Positions 32,614 through 41,238 of a stretch of DNA of 64,000 nucleotides are shown piece after piece. The first letter of the stretch is position 1. The number at the start of each line of letters is the position of its first letter. The notes under the pieces were generated by a model, which saw only the letters and a list, made by a program, of their open reading frames with translations, searched no databases and was not told the origin of the DNA. The translations under genes were made by a program, and so were the position numbers. This DNA comes from CAWCAL01 sp963695075 (GTDB taxonomy: Bacteria > Actinomycetota > Acidimicrobiia > Acidimicrobiales > CAWCAL01), in contig CAVOFR010000007.1 of NCBI GenBank assembly GCA_963695075.1, positions 1,860,001-1,924,000 on the forward strand. The letters are read 5' to 3'.

Positions 32614-34428
32614 GTGGTAGACGAGCCCGACACCTCCCGGCAGCGGTCATGGCTGGCGGATCTGGCTGCCCGGGTGACCGAGGATGAGCTGCCGGTGGGG
32701 CCGGTGCTGGCCACCGTGGCCCGACACTGTGTCATGCGGTCCGCGCAACCGCCGGCCGACACCCCGCTGCCCGACGGCGCATACGGGGAAGCCGTCGGGT
32801 GGAGCGATCTCGGTGCCCTCCCGCCGGAGAACATCGTCGGACCCGACCTCATCGGCCAGGTGGCCGAGATCCTGACCGGGGTCGACGAGCGACGCCGAGG
32901 TGGGGTGCACCACACCCCGCGGCCGATTGCCGAGCACCTGACGGCGATCGTCATCGATCCGACCGAACCACCGGGATCGGTGTGCGACCCGGCGGTGGGC
33001 GGCGCGGCGTTCCTCCTCGCCGTCGCTCGCCGCCTGATCGGGGCCGGACTCCCCGCCGAGGACGTCCTCGACCGCCTGACGGGCGTGGACATCGAACCGA
33101 CCGCGGTCGCGGCGAGTCAGACGGCCCTGGCCCTCCTCGGAGCCGAGCACGGCACGCGATCGGTGCCGGCGGGCCTGATCGTGGCCGATGCGCTCACGAT
33201 GGACCCGAAGCGCTTTCCCGGCCGATCCGGGCCCGGCTTCGACCTGGTCATCGGCAATCCGCCGTTCGGGAGCCAGCTCCGCGGCTCCAGTCGAAGAGGC
33301 GAGGCCGAGCACGACGCCATGAAGAGCCGGTTCGGCGCGGCGGTCGGCCCTTACACCGACCGGGCATCGCTCTTTCTGCTCCTGGCCCTGGATCTGGTCG
33401 GGCCGGGCGGGAGAATCCAAATGATCGTTCCTCGCTCGCTTCTCGCCGCCCGGGACGCCGAGCCGGTACGGCGGGCGGTGACCGAGCGCGGATGCCTCGA
33501 CGCGGTTTGGGTCGACGACGAGCCGGGAGCGTTCGACGCGGCGGTACGCGTGTGCTCGCTGTCGATCACCCGGTTGGCCGCCGGGGCTGAAGCGTCGGAG
33601 CGGTCGCCGACGACCGTGGCGGTCGGGTGGGCGGGCCCCTCGGCGAAGGCAGCCGTTCCCGGACCGACCGCTTCCGCTCACGGCTGGGGCGGGCTCCTCG
33701 CCGCCCTCGGGGGAGCCCCGGAGATCGATCTGTCGGGCCCGGTACTCGGTGAACTGAGCTCGGCCACCGCCGGGTTCCGGCAGCAGTACTACGGGCTGGC
33801 GCCATTCGTGCACGAGGGCGACGGGGAAACCGGGAGACCGCTCGTCACCGTCGGACTGATCGAGCCGGCCGAGCTTCTCTGGGGCCGAAGGCCCTGTCGG
33901 TTCGCCCGGCAGAGATGGTCCTCGCCGGTGGTCGACGAGCGGGCCCTGGCCCGGGACGATCCCCGGCTGGGAGCGTGGCTCGCGGCGCGGTATCGGCCCA
34001 AGGTGCTCGTCGCATCGCAGACCCGCATCATCGAGGCGGTGGTCGACCCCGAGGGGTCCCTCGTCCCGTCGGTCCCGGTCATCTCGGTCGAGCCGGGAGA
34101 TCCCGACGATCTCTGGCTGGTGGCAGCGGTGCTCCTGTCTCCGGTGGCCAGCGCGTGGATGGTGGGCCGGCGAGCGGGAAGTGGACTCTCGGCCGACACG
34201 GTGCGGGTCTCGGCCCGATCGGTCCTCGATCTTCCCCTGCCGACCGACCGGGTCTGCTGGGAGGAGGCGGCCGGTCTGGTCCGACGCTGGCACGGGGACG
34301 CCCACGATCGGGATCTGCGGCGGGCCTTCGCCACGGCGGTGACCGAGGCCTATCAGCTGTCGACCTCGACCGCCGATACCCTCTCCGTGTGGTGGCATCA
34401 GCACTTCCAGCGGTCGGATTCGGCTTGA
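32614..34428 (+). CDS. solitary N6-adenine DNA methyltransferase (N6_Mtase fold)
   Basis: A 604-residue protein with the order of gamma-class N6-adenine methylases: motif X GVHHTPRPIAEHL (about residue 97), SAM-binding motif I CDPAVGGAAFL (about 124), acidic GVDIEPTAV, and catalytic motif IV NPPF (215-218) followed by GSQLRGSSRRGEAEH. The C-terminal about 250 residues should be the target-recognition part; the family usually methylates adenine at an asymmetric or bipartite site. No restriction endonuclease, specificity subunit or BREX/DISARM gene is nearby, so it is an orphan methylase or has a non-DNA target. GTG start. Gene composition looks like its neighbours, so recent transfer is not apparent. 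Confidence 0.82.
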   Translation: MVDEPDTSRQRSWLADLAARVTEDELPVGPVLATVARHCVMRSAQPPADTPLPDGAYGEAVGWSDLGALPPENIVGPDLIGQVAEILTGVDERRRGGVHHTPRPIAEHLTAIVIDPTEPPGSVCDPAVGGAAFLLAVARRLIGAGLPAEDVLDRLTGVDIEPTAVAASQTALALLGAEHGTRSVPAGLIVADALTMDPKRFPGRSGPGFDLVIGNPPFGSQLRGSSRRGEAEHDAMKSRFGAAVGPYTDRASLFLLLALDLVGPGGRIQMIVPRSLLAARDAEPVRRAVTERGCLDAVWVDDEPGAFDAAVRVCSLSITRLAAGAEASERSPTTVAVGWAGPSAKAAVPGPTASAHGWGGLLAALGGAPEIDLSGPVLGELSSATAGFRQQYYGLAPFVHEGDGETGRPLVTVGLIEPAELLWGRRPCRFARQRWSSPVVDERALARDDPRLGAWLAARYRPKVLVASQTRIIEAVVDPEGSLVPSVPVISVEPGDPDDLWLVAAVLLSPVASAWMVGRRAGSGLSADTVRVSARSVLDLPLPTDRVCWEEAAGLVRRWHGDAHDRDLRRAFATAVTEAYQLSTSTADTLSVWWHQHFQRSDSA

Positions 34429-34457
34429 CAGTCACCCTCGTCCCGTGGTCTGCTCCT

Positions 34458-34545
34458 ACCGCATTACGAGTGGCCCGACTGCGGGTCCGGCAACCTGGGG
34501 CGGACACCCAAGGTGCCAAGTCGGGTTTCGGCTCGACGATGTGGT
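34458..34545 (+). ncRNA. S-adenosylmethionine riboswitch aptamer (SAM-I/SAM-IV clan) for metX-metZ
   Basis: Pairings visible: P1 ACCGCAT (34458-34464) with ATGTGGT (34539-34545), extended by CGAG with CTCG. A second helix is CCCGACT (34474-34480) with AGTCGGG (34519-34525). A third is GGGTCCG (34483-34489) with CGGAC...CCC (34501-34509). The conserved SAM-binding strings GGCAACC (34489-34495) and GGTGCCAA (34512-34519) are in the right places. It precedes methionine synthesis genes, the usual targets. Downstream hairpins at 34582-34600 (GCTGCG...CGCAGC) and GAGCC-GAT-GGCTC next to the metX ribosome-binding site may form the expression platform. High SAM should turn the genes off. Confidence 0.85.
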
Positions 34546-34654
34546 CGGCCTTCGGGTCGGCAAGGCAACTGTCCGAGCGTGGCTGCGGCGTCGTCGCAGC
34601 AACGGTCGAACACGGTGTCCGGCCCGGGAGCCGATGGCTCACCGAGAGGAATCC

Positions 34655-35875
34655 GTGATCGACCCGTCCCGCAGGGACCAGAGGAACCAGGCGCCGAGGT
34701 CGTCACCCGTGCGCGACACGGCCATCGTGCCGCCATCAGGCGCCTGGAAGCCGGGTGATCCCGTCGGGGATCGCCGGTTCCTCGGGATCGACAAGCCGTT
34801 CGCTCTCCAGGGTGGCGGGGTGCTCGACGGCCTCACGATCGCCTACGAGACGTGGGGAGCGCTCGATGCGACCGCCTCCAATGCGGTCCTGGTGTGTCAT
34901 GCACTGACCGGCGATTCTCACGCCACCGGTGGGATGGGACGCGGCCACCGGACCACGGGCTGGTGGAAGAACATCGTGGGTCCCGGCCTCGCGGTCGACA
35001 CCGACCGGTGGTTCGTGGTGTGCGTGAACGTGCTCGGCGGGTGCCAGGGAACGACCGGCCCGGCATCGGTCGCCCCCGGCACCGGACGACCGTACGGTGC
35101 GGATTTCCCCGCGGTTTCCATTCGCGACATCGTCCGGACACAGGCTCACCTGGCCGGCCACCTGGGAATCGACCGGTGGCTGGCGGTCGTGGGAGGTTCG
35201 ATGGGAGGCATGCAGGCGCTCGAATGGGCGGTGACCTTCCCCGATCGGCTTCGAGGTGTCGCAGCGTTGGCCACGGCTACGGAGGCCAGCCCCCAGCAGA
35301 TCGCCTGGAGCTCGGTGGGTCGCAATGCGGTTCGGATGGATCCCAAGTGGAGGGCCGGTGACTACTACGGAGCGGCCGACGGTGACGGCCCCCACGAGGG
35401 TCTCCGACTGGCTCGCGAGATCGGCATAATCCATTACCGCAGCGAGGCCGAGTTCGCCGACCGCTTCGGTCGGGCCAAGCGGGGACCGACCGAGTCGTTC
35501 GATCTGTGGAGTCCGTTCGATGTCGAGACCTACCTCGAGCACCACGGTTGGAAGCTGGCCCGCCGGTTCGACGCCAACAGCTACCTGGTGTTGAACCGGG
35601 CGATGGACCTCCACGACATCGGCCGGGGCCGAGGGGGGATCGACCCCGCGCTGGACCGCATCCGGGTGCCCGCTCTGACGCTGGGGATCGACTCCGACAT
35701 GCTGTATCCGGTGCATCTGCAGCACGCCCTCCGAGATCACCTGCATGCCCGCGGGATCCCCACCCGTTACGTCGACGTCAGCAGCGACAAGGGCCATGAC
35801 GCCTTCCTCATCGAGACCGAGCAGGTCGGCGGTCCGCTGGCGGAGTTCCTGGCCGACCTGGAAAAGGAGACCTGA
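34655..35875 (+). CDS. metX: homoserine O-acetyltransferase (or O-succinyltransferase), MetX
   Basis: An alpha/beta-hydrolase acyltransferase of 406 residues that activates homoserine. The nucleophile Ser is in VGGSMGGMQAL; the Asp in LGIDSDMLYP and the His in DKGHDAFLIE complete the triad. VCHALTGDSHATGG and RDIVRTQAHL are family marks. Start: GTG 34655 follows GAGAGGA at a good distance; ATG 34634 has no ribosome-binding site. MetX enzymes can use acetyl- or succinyl-CoA, so the acyl donor is uncertain. It lies directly after the SAM riboswitch and one codon before metZ. Confidence 0.93.
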   Translation: MIDPSRRDQRNQAPRSSPVRDTAIVPPSGAWKPGDPVGDRRFLGIDKPFALQGGGVLDGLTIAYETWGALDATASNAVLVCHALTGDSHATGGMGRGHRTTGWWKNIVGPGLAVDTDRWFVVCVNVLGGCQGTTGPASVAPGTGRPYGADFPAVSIRDIVRTQAHLAGHLGIDRWLAVVGGSMGGMQALEWAVTFPDRLRGVAALATATEASPQQIAWSSVGRNAVRMDPKWRAGDYYGAADGDGPHEGLRLAREIGIIHYRSEAEFADRFGRAKRGPTESFDLWSPFDVETYLEHHGWKLARRFDANSYLVLNRAMDLHDIGRGRGGIDPALDRIRVPALTLGIDSDMLYPVHLQHALRDHLHARGIPTRYVDVSSDKGHDAFLIETEQVGGPLAEFLADLEKET

Positions 35876-37096
35876 ATGGCTGATGAGCCGGCGGCCGGAT
35901 CCTCCGAGCAGTATGACGACCGCCGGGTGGTCGGGGTCCGGCCCGAGACCCTGGCGATCCAGGCCGGTCGCCGGAACAACGGCTCGGCCCTTGCTCCGAC
36001 CTTGAGCCCATCGACGACCCACATCGCCCCGTCGGTCGCCGAGGGTCGCCGCCGGGCGACGAGCACCGACTCACCGTTCTTCTACGGGCGGTTCGGGAAT
36101 CCGACCGTCAACGACTTCGAGTCGGCCATAGCCGAGCTCGAGAACGCCGAGGCGGCCCGCGCGTTCGCCTCCGGCATGGGTGCCATCACCGGAGTGGTTC
36201 TGGGACTGTGCTCGGCCGGAGACCACATCGTGGCCCAGCGGCAGCTCTTCGGCGGGACTTCGCAGTTGTTCACCGCGGTCTGTCCTCGGCTGGGCATCGA
36301 CGTCACCCTCGTCGACGCGGCAGAACCGGGAGCCTTCGCTGCTGCGGTCCAACCGGGCCGGACGATGCTCGTGTTTGCCGAGTCGCCTTCCAACCCGCAG
36401 ATGGCCTTGGCTGATCTCGAGGAGCTCGGTGCGATCGCCGGGCCGATGACCGTGGTTGATTCGACCTTCGCCACCCCTCTCGGACAACAGCCGCTCGGCT
36501 ACGGGGTGGACCTCGTGGTGCACTCGGCCACCAAGACACTGGCCGGCCACAACGACGCGATTCTCGGCGTGGTCGCGGGTTCTCGGGAGCTGATCGACTG
36601 GATCTGGCAGTTCGCGGTCGTCCAGGGGGCGAATGCCTCACCGTTCGATGCGATGAACGGGCTGCGCGGCCTGCGCACCCTCGGCGTTCGACTCGAGCGC
36701 CAGAGCCGAACCGCTCAGCTGTTGGCCGAAGCGCTCGAGGTCGATCCCGCGGTCACCGTCTGTCGCTATCCGGGGTTGGAGAGCCATCCCCAGCGAGATC
36801 TGGCCAAGCGTCAGATGGTGCACATGGGGGGAATGCTGACCTTCGACATCGAGGGTGGCCTCGAGGCCGGAAGCAGCTTCGTCGAAGCCACCAGGGTGGC
36901 CCGTCTCGCGACGTCGCTCGGCGGGCCCGAGACCCTGGTGACCCATCCGGCCAGCACCACCCACGTGGGCCTGGACGCCGAGGAGCTGGCCGCTGCCGGT
37001 ATCACCGAAGGGACGATCCGCGTCTCGGTGGGGCTCGAACACGAGCGGGACATCATCGACGACTTCCTGCGGGCACTCTCGGTCGCCGGCGACTGA
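35876..37096 (+). CDS. metZ: O-acyl-homoserine sulfhydrylase (MetZ/MetY type)
   Basis: A Cys/Met-metabolism PLP enzyme of 406 residues that makes homocysteine from O-acylhomoserine and sulfide. The PLP lysine is in HSATKTLAGHND. The early YGRFGNPTVNDFE, ASGMGAITG, FAESPSNPQM and C-terminal GGPETLVTHPASTTH are the family pattern. Length and the KTLAGHND context fit the actinobacterial MetZ form. ATG 35876 follows immediately after the metX TGA, so both respond to the same riboswitch. Cystathionine gamma-synthase is a possible alternative. Confidence 0.92.
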   Translation: MADEPAAGSSEQYDDRRVVGVRPETLAIQAGRRNNGSALAPTLSPSTTHIAPSVAEGRRRATSTDSPFFYGRFGNPTVNDFESAIAELENAEAARAFASGMGAITGVVLGLCSAGDHIVAQRQLFGGTSQLFTAVCPRLGIDVTLVDAAEPGAFAAAVQPGRTMLVFAESPSNPQMALADLEELGAIAGPMTVVDSTFATPLGQQPLGYGVDLVVHSATKTLAGHNDAILGVVAGSRELIDWIWQFAVVQGANASPFDAMNGLRGLRTLGVRLERQSRTAQLLAEALEVDPAVTVCRYPGLESHPQRDLAKRQMVHMGGMLTFDIEGGLEAGSSFVEATRVARLATSLGGPETLVTHPASTTHVGLDAEELAAAGITEGTIRVSVGLEHERDIIDDFLRALSVAGD

Positions 37097-37215
37097 CCGG
37101 TCGGTGCGCGACGGTCGGGCACCCGTTCAGCGCCCTTGGTACGATGCCCCGACGTGTTTGGCTGGGCATCCCACCGATGCTCAGAGGGGAGCGGAGTGGT
37201 AGACGGGGACCGGCG

Positions 37216-38181
37216 ATGAGCGGATCGTTGCGGTGTGGCCGGTGTCGAGCCCCGCTGGGTGACGGCGCGGTGAGATGCCCCGAGTGCGGATCGACGCTCG
37301 ACGAGATGTTCGCTCCCGCTGTGACCTCGCCGGCGGTCCGGGCCGGTGGATCCCCCGACGTCGAGATCCGCTCGGTGCGTGCACCAGGGGCGGACTCCGG
37401 CCAAGCGGACAGCGCGGTCCGGCCGGCCGACCTCGCTTCCACGCGGTCGCTCACCGCCTATCGGGAGCGGTATTCGTCGCCAGCGACGCTCGGTCGTCTC
37501 GCCGTCCTCGCCCTCGGCCTCTTCGCCGTGGCTGGGCTGGCCTGGATCGTCGTCGCCGTCGCCCACCGTCGGACATGGGCCGAGAGCGGACAGGGACCGG
37601 TCGGCGATTTCGGATCGGTCACCGACTGGTTCGTCCTGGCCGTGCTCGTCGTCGTCATCACCGGTCTCGTGGCCGTCGTGATCAGCGCGATGTGGCTGGC
37701 CAGATCGAACCGCAACCTCTGGGCCATCGGGGCCGGCGGTCGGCTCGACGTCCGGGATCTGCGCAGCCGGTGGTGGCCGGTCGCCCTGGTGGCATTCGCC
37801 ATGGCCGGAGTCGGTCTGAGTGACCTTGCGGACAGCGGCCTGTCGCTGGCCCTCATGGTCGCTTGGGGGCTGCTCTCCCTGCGAGCGCTGGGATCGATTC
37901 TCGCCACGCTCTCGGACATCTGGTGGCGGACCCGCCGCGACCGAACCTGGCCTCCGCCACCGGGGCTGTTCCGGATGTGGGCCGTGTTCGGTGCCGGAGC
38001 GCTGTCCATGCCCGTGTGGACCCTGTTCCTGAGGGCTGATCCCAGTTCCATCGCGACTCGGGACCTCCAGATCCTGGCCATGGTGTCCGCCGTCCTGGCT
38101 GCGATCAGCGCGACCGCCGCGATCCGGATGCTCACCCGGCGTCAGGATGAGACCGCGGTCCGGCGGCTCGTAGAGCTCTGA
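37216..38181 (+). CDS. zinc-ribbon membrane protein with DUF4328-like domain
   Basis: A 321-residue membrane protein. The N-terminus is a short zinc ribbon, CGRCRAPLGDGAVRCPECG, followed by a polar linker and about six hydrophobic helices starting near residue 93 (LGRLAVLALGLFAVAGLAW). The region WLARSNRNLWAIGAGG and RDLRSRWWPVALVAF matches DUF4328 proteins. Function is unknown. ATG 37216 is chosen because the zinc ribbon follows directly; the open frame upstream adds 24 Arg-rich residues. It is followed after 9 bases by the Fpg-like gene, so they may share a transcript. Confidence 0.75.
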   Translation: MSGSLRCGRCRAPLGDGAVRCPECGSTLDEMFAPAVTSPAVRAGGSPDVEIRSVRAPGADSGQADSAVRPADLASTRSLTAYRERYSSPATLGRLAVLALGLFAVAGLAWIVVAVAHRRTWAESGQGPVGDFGSVTDWFVLAVLVVVITGLVAVVISAMWLARSNRNLWAIGAGGRLDVRDLRSRWWPVALVAFAMAGVGLSDLADSGLSLALMVAWGLLSLRALGSILATLSDIWWRTRRDRTWPPPPGLFRMWAVFGAGALSMPVWTLFLRADPSSIATRDLQILAMVSAVLAAISATAAIRMLTRRQDETAVRRLVEL

Positions 38182-38190
38182 TCCCGCCGC

Positions 38191-38970
38191 ATGCCCGAAC
38201 TACTGGAGGTCGAGGTCTACCGCGGGCTGGCCGAAGGCGTGGTGGGCCGCACGGTTGCCGGCGTGGAAGCCGACGATGCGTGGTATCTCAAGGGTGGGAC
38301 GACGGCCGAACAGCTGGTCGCGGAGTTGGTAGGTGAGGTAGTCGAGGGAACTCGTCGGCACGGCAAGGTGCTCGTGTTGGACACCTCCGGGCCGGTGCTC
38401 GGGTTGCGATTCGGCATGACAGGTCGCCTTCTCGTCGACGGCGCGGCCGGCATCGATCGACTGGAGTATTCGAGCGATCGGGATCTGGGGGAATGGGACC
38501 GGTTCGGACTGCACTTCACCGACGGTGGGACTCTGATGATCCGGGACCCTCGTCGCCTGGGCGGCGTCGAGCTGTCGCCCGACCTGTCCCGGCTCGGGCC
38601 GGACGCAGAGGAGGTGGATCACGACGCGCTGGCCGTCCTGTTGTCGAATTCGGCTACGGCACTGAAGACGAGGCTGCTCGACCAGGCCCGGATCGCCGGG
38701 CTGGGGAACCTGCTGGTCGACGAGACGCTGTGGCGGGCCGGGCTCGACCCGGCCCGTGATGCGGGGACTCTGACCTCGGACGAGCTCACCGCCCTCGCCG
38801 CCGGCATGGCGGCGACGCTGGAGGAGCTGGGTCGGCGGGGCGGGTCCCACACCGGTGATCTGCAGGCCGAACGGCACCGTGAGGGTCGTTGCCCCCGTGA
38901 CGGCGATGCGCTCGAGCGACGAACCATCGGAGGCCGCACGACCTACTCGTGCCCGACCCACCAGCTATGA
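38191..38970 (+). CDS. Fpg/Nei-family DNA glycosylase with altered zinc finger
   Basis: A base-excision repair enzyme of 259 residues that removes oxidised bases and nicks DNA. The N-terminal PELLEVEVYR (Pro and Glu catalytic), the lysine in HGKVL, RDPRRLGG, and the H2TH segment SNSATALKTRLLDQARIAGLG are intact. The C-terminal zinc finger keeps the intercalating Arg (GGRTTYSCP). However, ligands read C-P-R-D and C-P-T-H instead of two C-x2-C pairs, so Asp and His seem to replace two cysteines. Lesion specificity (8-oxoG or pyrimidines) is not predictable. Confidence 0.88.
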   Translation: MPELLEVEVYRGLAEGVVGRTVAGVEADDAWYLKGGTTAEQLVAELVGEVVEGTRRHGKVLVLDTSGPVLGLRFGMTGRLLVDGAAGIDRLEYSSDRDLGEWDRFGLHFTDGGTLMIRDPRRLGGVELSPDLSRLGPDAEEVDHDALAVLLSNSATALKTRLLDQARIAGLGNLLVDETLWRAGLDPARDAGTLTSDELTALAAGMAATLEELGRRGGSHTGDLQAERHREGRCPRDGDALERRTIGGRTTYSCPTHQL

Positions 38971-39034
38971 GACCCGAGTGCATCACCCGGTGTCAGAAGC
39001 CAGGGCGGGGGCAGATAGCATTTCCGGTTCGATC

Positions 39035-39586
39035 ATGACGAAGCTACGACTTCTCCCCCGCTCGTCCCTGTCCGGCTTTCACGCCGTGGCGATGGTGATC
39101 GCTGTCGTGGTCGCGATCATCCTGACAGTGGGGCCCGCCGGGGGACAGGGGGGCGGGCCCAGCACGACGGTCGCAGTCCCGACGACGCTCCCGCCGACCA
39201 CGGCCGCCCCACCGACGACCGTACTGGTGACTACGGCACCCGCGATTACTTCGCCACCCGCAACGAGCCCACCGGCGCAGGCTCCTCCGCCTGCGCCGAC
39301 CTCCCCTACCGTGGAGGAGACGACGACATCGACGAGTTCCTCCTCGACGTCGTCGACCACCTCGGTTTCGTCGACGACCACGTCGACGTCGACCACATCG
39401 ACCACCGTTGCTCCGGCCGAAGGCACGTTCCAGGACGGCGAAGGTGGCCTGAGCGCGAGCCGCAGGCTCCGCCTGATCATCCTGGGCCTGCTGGGCATGG
39501 CCGGAGTGGTCACGGCGTTCACGGTGTTCTACTGGCGGGCGACGCGCCCCCTCGGCGGAGCCCCCGTCTTCGACGCAGCTGAGTAG
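39035..39586 (+). CDS. Thr/Ser/Pro-rich protein with two membrane helices
   Basis: A 183-residue protein I do not recognise. A hydrophobic helix at about residues 15-34 could be a signal anchor. Residues about 42-127 are almost only Thr, Ser, Pro, Ala and Val. A second helix lies near 144-166 (LRLIILGLLGMAGVVTAFTVFYW), with a short cytoplasmic end. The architecture suggests a surface protein whose low-complexity stalk crosses the wall, possibly O-mannosylated as Thr/Pro-rich segments often are in actinobacteria. ATG 39035 places the first helix near the N-terminus. Composition drives this call; no domain is visible. Confidence 0.72.
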   Translation: MTKLRLLPRSSLSGFHAVAMVIAVVVAIILTVGPAGGQGGGPSTTVAVPTTLPPTTAAPPTTVLVTTAPAITSPPATSPPAQAPPPAPTSPTVEETTTSTSSSSTSSTTSVSSTTTSTSTTSTTVAPAEGTFQDGEGGLSASRRLRLIILGLLGMAGVVTAFTVFYWRATRPLGGAPVFDAAE

Positions 39587-39595
39587 GCTCGGCCG

Positions 39596-39826
39596 ATGGC
39601 CGCCGAACTCGATGTCGACGCGATGCTGGCGAGGTTCCGGGATCGGGCCGAAGCGGTGCGCAACCGCTCCCTTCCGCCGATCGAGGGTGAAGGCCGCCGG
39701 CAGTTCATCGCCCAGGCCCAGGCCGACTACCAGGACTACGCCATCATCGGCGACGCCGATGGCGAGCTGGTCGATGGCGTGCTCACGCTGCGCGTCGATC
39801 TGACCCCCGGCGACTCCGGTGAGTGA
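39596..39826 (+). CDS. small conserved-looking hypothetical protein, 76 residues
   Basis: A short acidic protein with two probable helices (VDAMLARFRDRAEAVR and GRRQFIAQAQADYQDYAI). It ends in a beta segment (GELVDGVLTLRVDLTPG). No known domain is recognised. It overlaps the DUF4202 gene by 8 bases, implying translational coupling and perhaps a shared function. Codon usage matches the neighbours. It is not a shadow: the opposite strand carries only a frame that spans two genes. Confidence 0.65.
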   Translation: MAAELDVDAMLARFRDRAEAVRNRSLPPIEGEGRRQFIAQAQADYQDYAIIGDADGELVDGVLTLRVDLTPGDSGE

Positions 39827-40418
39827 TCGCCTGGCCCGAGTCATCGAACGGGTCGACGCGCTGAACGCCGAGGATCCGGTTCGTGTCCCGACCGAGAGCG
39901 GTCCGCGGCCAAAGGAGGTCGTGCACGCCGAAGCGATGAGCGGTTGGGTGGCCCGGCTGGATCCCGAAGCCGACATCCTCCAGCGCATAGCGGCGCGCGC
40001 CCACCATCTCCGTCGGTGGACCGTCCCCCGTGACTCCTACCCCGACGGGCGAGCCGGGTACCTGCGCTGGCGGAGCGATCTCAGAGCCCGGCATGCCGAG
40101 GACGTGGGCACCCTCCTGCGGGAGGAAGGATTCACCGCCGACGAGATCGCCTCGGTCCAGGCCATCATCCGGAAGGACGACATCAACTCCGATCCCCGGG
40201 TTCAGACCCACGAGGATGCGCTGTGTTTGGTGTTCATGGAGCAGCAACTCATCGATCTCGTCGAAAGGCTGGGCGCCGAGAAGTCCGCCGGAGTGCTTCG
40301 CAAGACCGTGGCCAAGATGAGCAGCAGAGGACGGTCCGAGGCGGTGGGCCTGGTTCTGGAACCGGCCGCGGCGGCGATGATCGCCACGGCGGTCGAGGGC
40401 GTCGAGCCCTCTGCTTGA
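39819..40418 (+). CDS. DUF4202 family protein
   Basis: A 199-residue protein. Conserved-looking histidine and acidic positions are in VVHAEAMSGWVARL, RAHHLRRWTVPRDSYPDGRAGYLRWR, RKDDINSD and DALCLVFMEQQL. These fit the DUF4202 pattern, a probably metal-binding all-helical family resembling HD-domain proteins. Its reaction is unknown. GTG start within the end of the upstream 76-residue gene. A tRNA-Gly gene follows 55 bp downstream. Confidence 0.8.
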   Translation: MSDRLARVIERVDALNAEDPVRVPTESGPRPKEVVHAEAMSGWVARLDPEADILQRIAARAHHLRRWTVPRDSYPDGRAGYLRWRSDLRARHAEDVGTLLREEGFTADEIASVQAIIRKDDINSDPRVQTHEDALCLVFMEQQLIDLVERLGAEKSAGVLRKTVAKMSSRGRSEAVGLVLEPAAAAMIATAVEGVEPSA

Positions 40419-40473
40419 GGTCGGCTCCAGCGGCACTTCACCACCGCGGTTCGCGCTACACTCACGAACTCTT

Positions 40474-40549
40474 GCGGACGTAGCTCAGTTGGTAGAGCAT
40501 TACCTTGCCAAGGTAAAGGTCGCGGGTTCGAGTCTCGTCGTCCGCTCCA
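40474..40549 (+). tRNA. tRNA-Gly (anticodon GCC)
   Basis: Acceptor GCGGACG pairs with CGTCCGC. The anticodon arm TTACC-TTGCCAA-GGTAA carries GCC, and the T-arm has GGTTCGAGTC. Discriminator T and an encoded CCA (40547-40549) are present. Confidence 0.97.
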
Positions 40550-40607
40550 AGGTTCTCGTGAGGCCCCGTGTGGGTCCGTCTCACCAGAACCCCGTTATGG
40601 TCAGCCG

Positions 40608-41219
40608 ATGACCGAAGTAGAAGTCTTCGCCGACGTCGGCTGTCCGTTCGCCCACATGGGTCTCTCGATGCTGGTGGCCGAGCGAGCGCGTCGCCAACGT
40701 GACGACGTCGCGTTGCGGGTGCGCGCCTGGCCGCTCGAGATCATCAACGGCGTTGGGTTCTCCGGCGAAGCCGTGGCCACGAAGGCCGAGGCGCTGCGCT
40801 CGCAGCTCGACACCGATCGATTCGCCGGGTTCGACGGGTCGTCGTATGCGTCGAGCTTCCTGCCGGCGATGGAACTGACGGCGCTCGCATACGAGACCGA
40901 CGCCGGAATCGGTGAGTCGGTGGCCCTCGAGGTCCGTCAGCTCACCTTCGAGGCGGGGGTAGACGTCGCCGATCCGACCGTGCTGGCCGCGGTGGCGGCC
41001 CGTCATCGACTCGTGCTGCCCGAACCTCTCGGGCAACGACGGGTCGAGGCCGATCTGGCCGAGGGCCGGAGTCGTGGGGTCATCGGCTCGCCCCACTTCT
41101 TCGTGGCGGGAAGTGATTCGTTCTGCCCGGCGCTCGACATCCGGACGACCGACTCCGGCCTCGAGGTGTCGGTTGCCAGAGACGGGCTGCGCTCGCTGAT
41201 CGAGCTGTGCTTCGGGTGA
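40608..41219 (+). CDS. DsbA-fold thioredoxin-like protein (FrnE / HCCA isomerase-like)
   Basis: A 203-residue protein of the DsbA superfamily. The N-terminal strand EVEVFADVGCPFAHMGL carries a CPFAH motif with a single cysteine, so it is not a standard CxxC oxidoreductase. A helical insertion follows, then the cis-Pro motif GVIGSPHFFVAG. Single-Cys members include glutathione-dependent 2-hydroxychromene-2-carboxylate isomerases and FrnE-like proteins. No signal peptide, so cytosolic. Partner thiol and substrate are unknown. Confidence 0.8.
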   Translation: MTEVEVFADVGCPFAHMGLSMLVAERARRQRDDVALRVRAWPLEIINGVGFSGEAVATKAEALRSQLDTDRFAGFDGSSYASSFLPAMELTALAYETDAGIGESVALEVRQLTFEAGVDVADPTVLAAVAARHRLVLPEPLGQRRVEADLAEGRSRGVIGSPHFFVAGSDSFCPALDIRTTDSGLEVSVARDGLRSLIELCFG

Positions 41220-41238
41220 TGGGCTTCGGGTGACGGAT

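Noticed and set aside
32614..34428. BREX PglX or type I restriction system
   Set aside because: Only one methylase gene is present. It is about half the length of PglX, and no brx or hsd genes are nearby.
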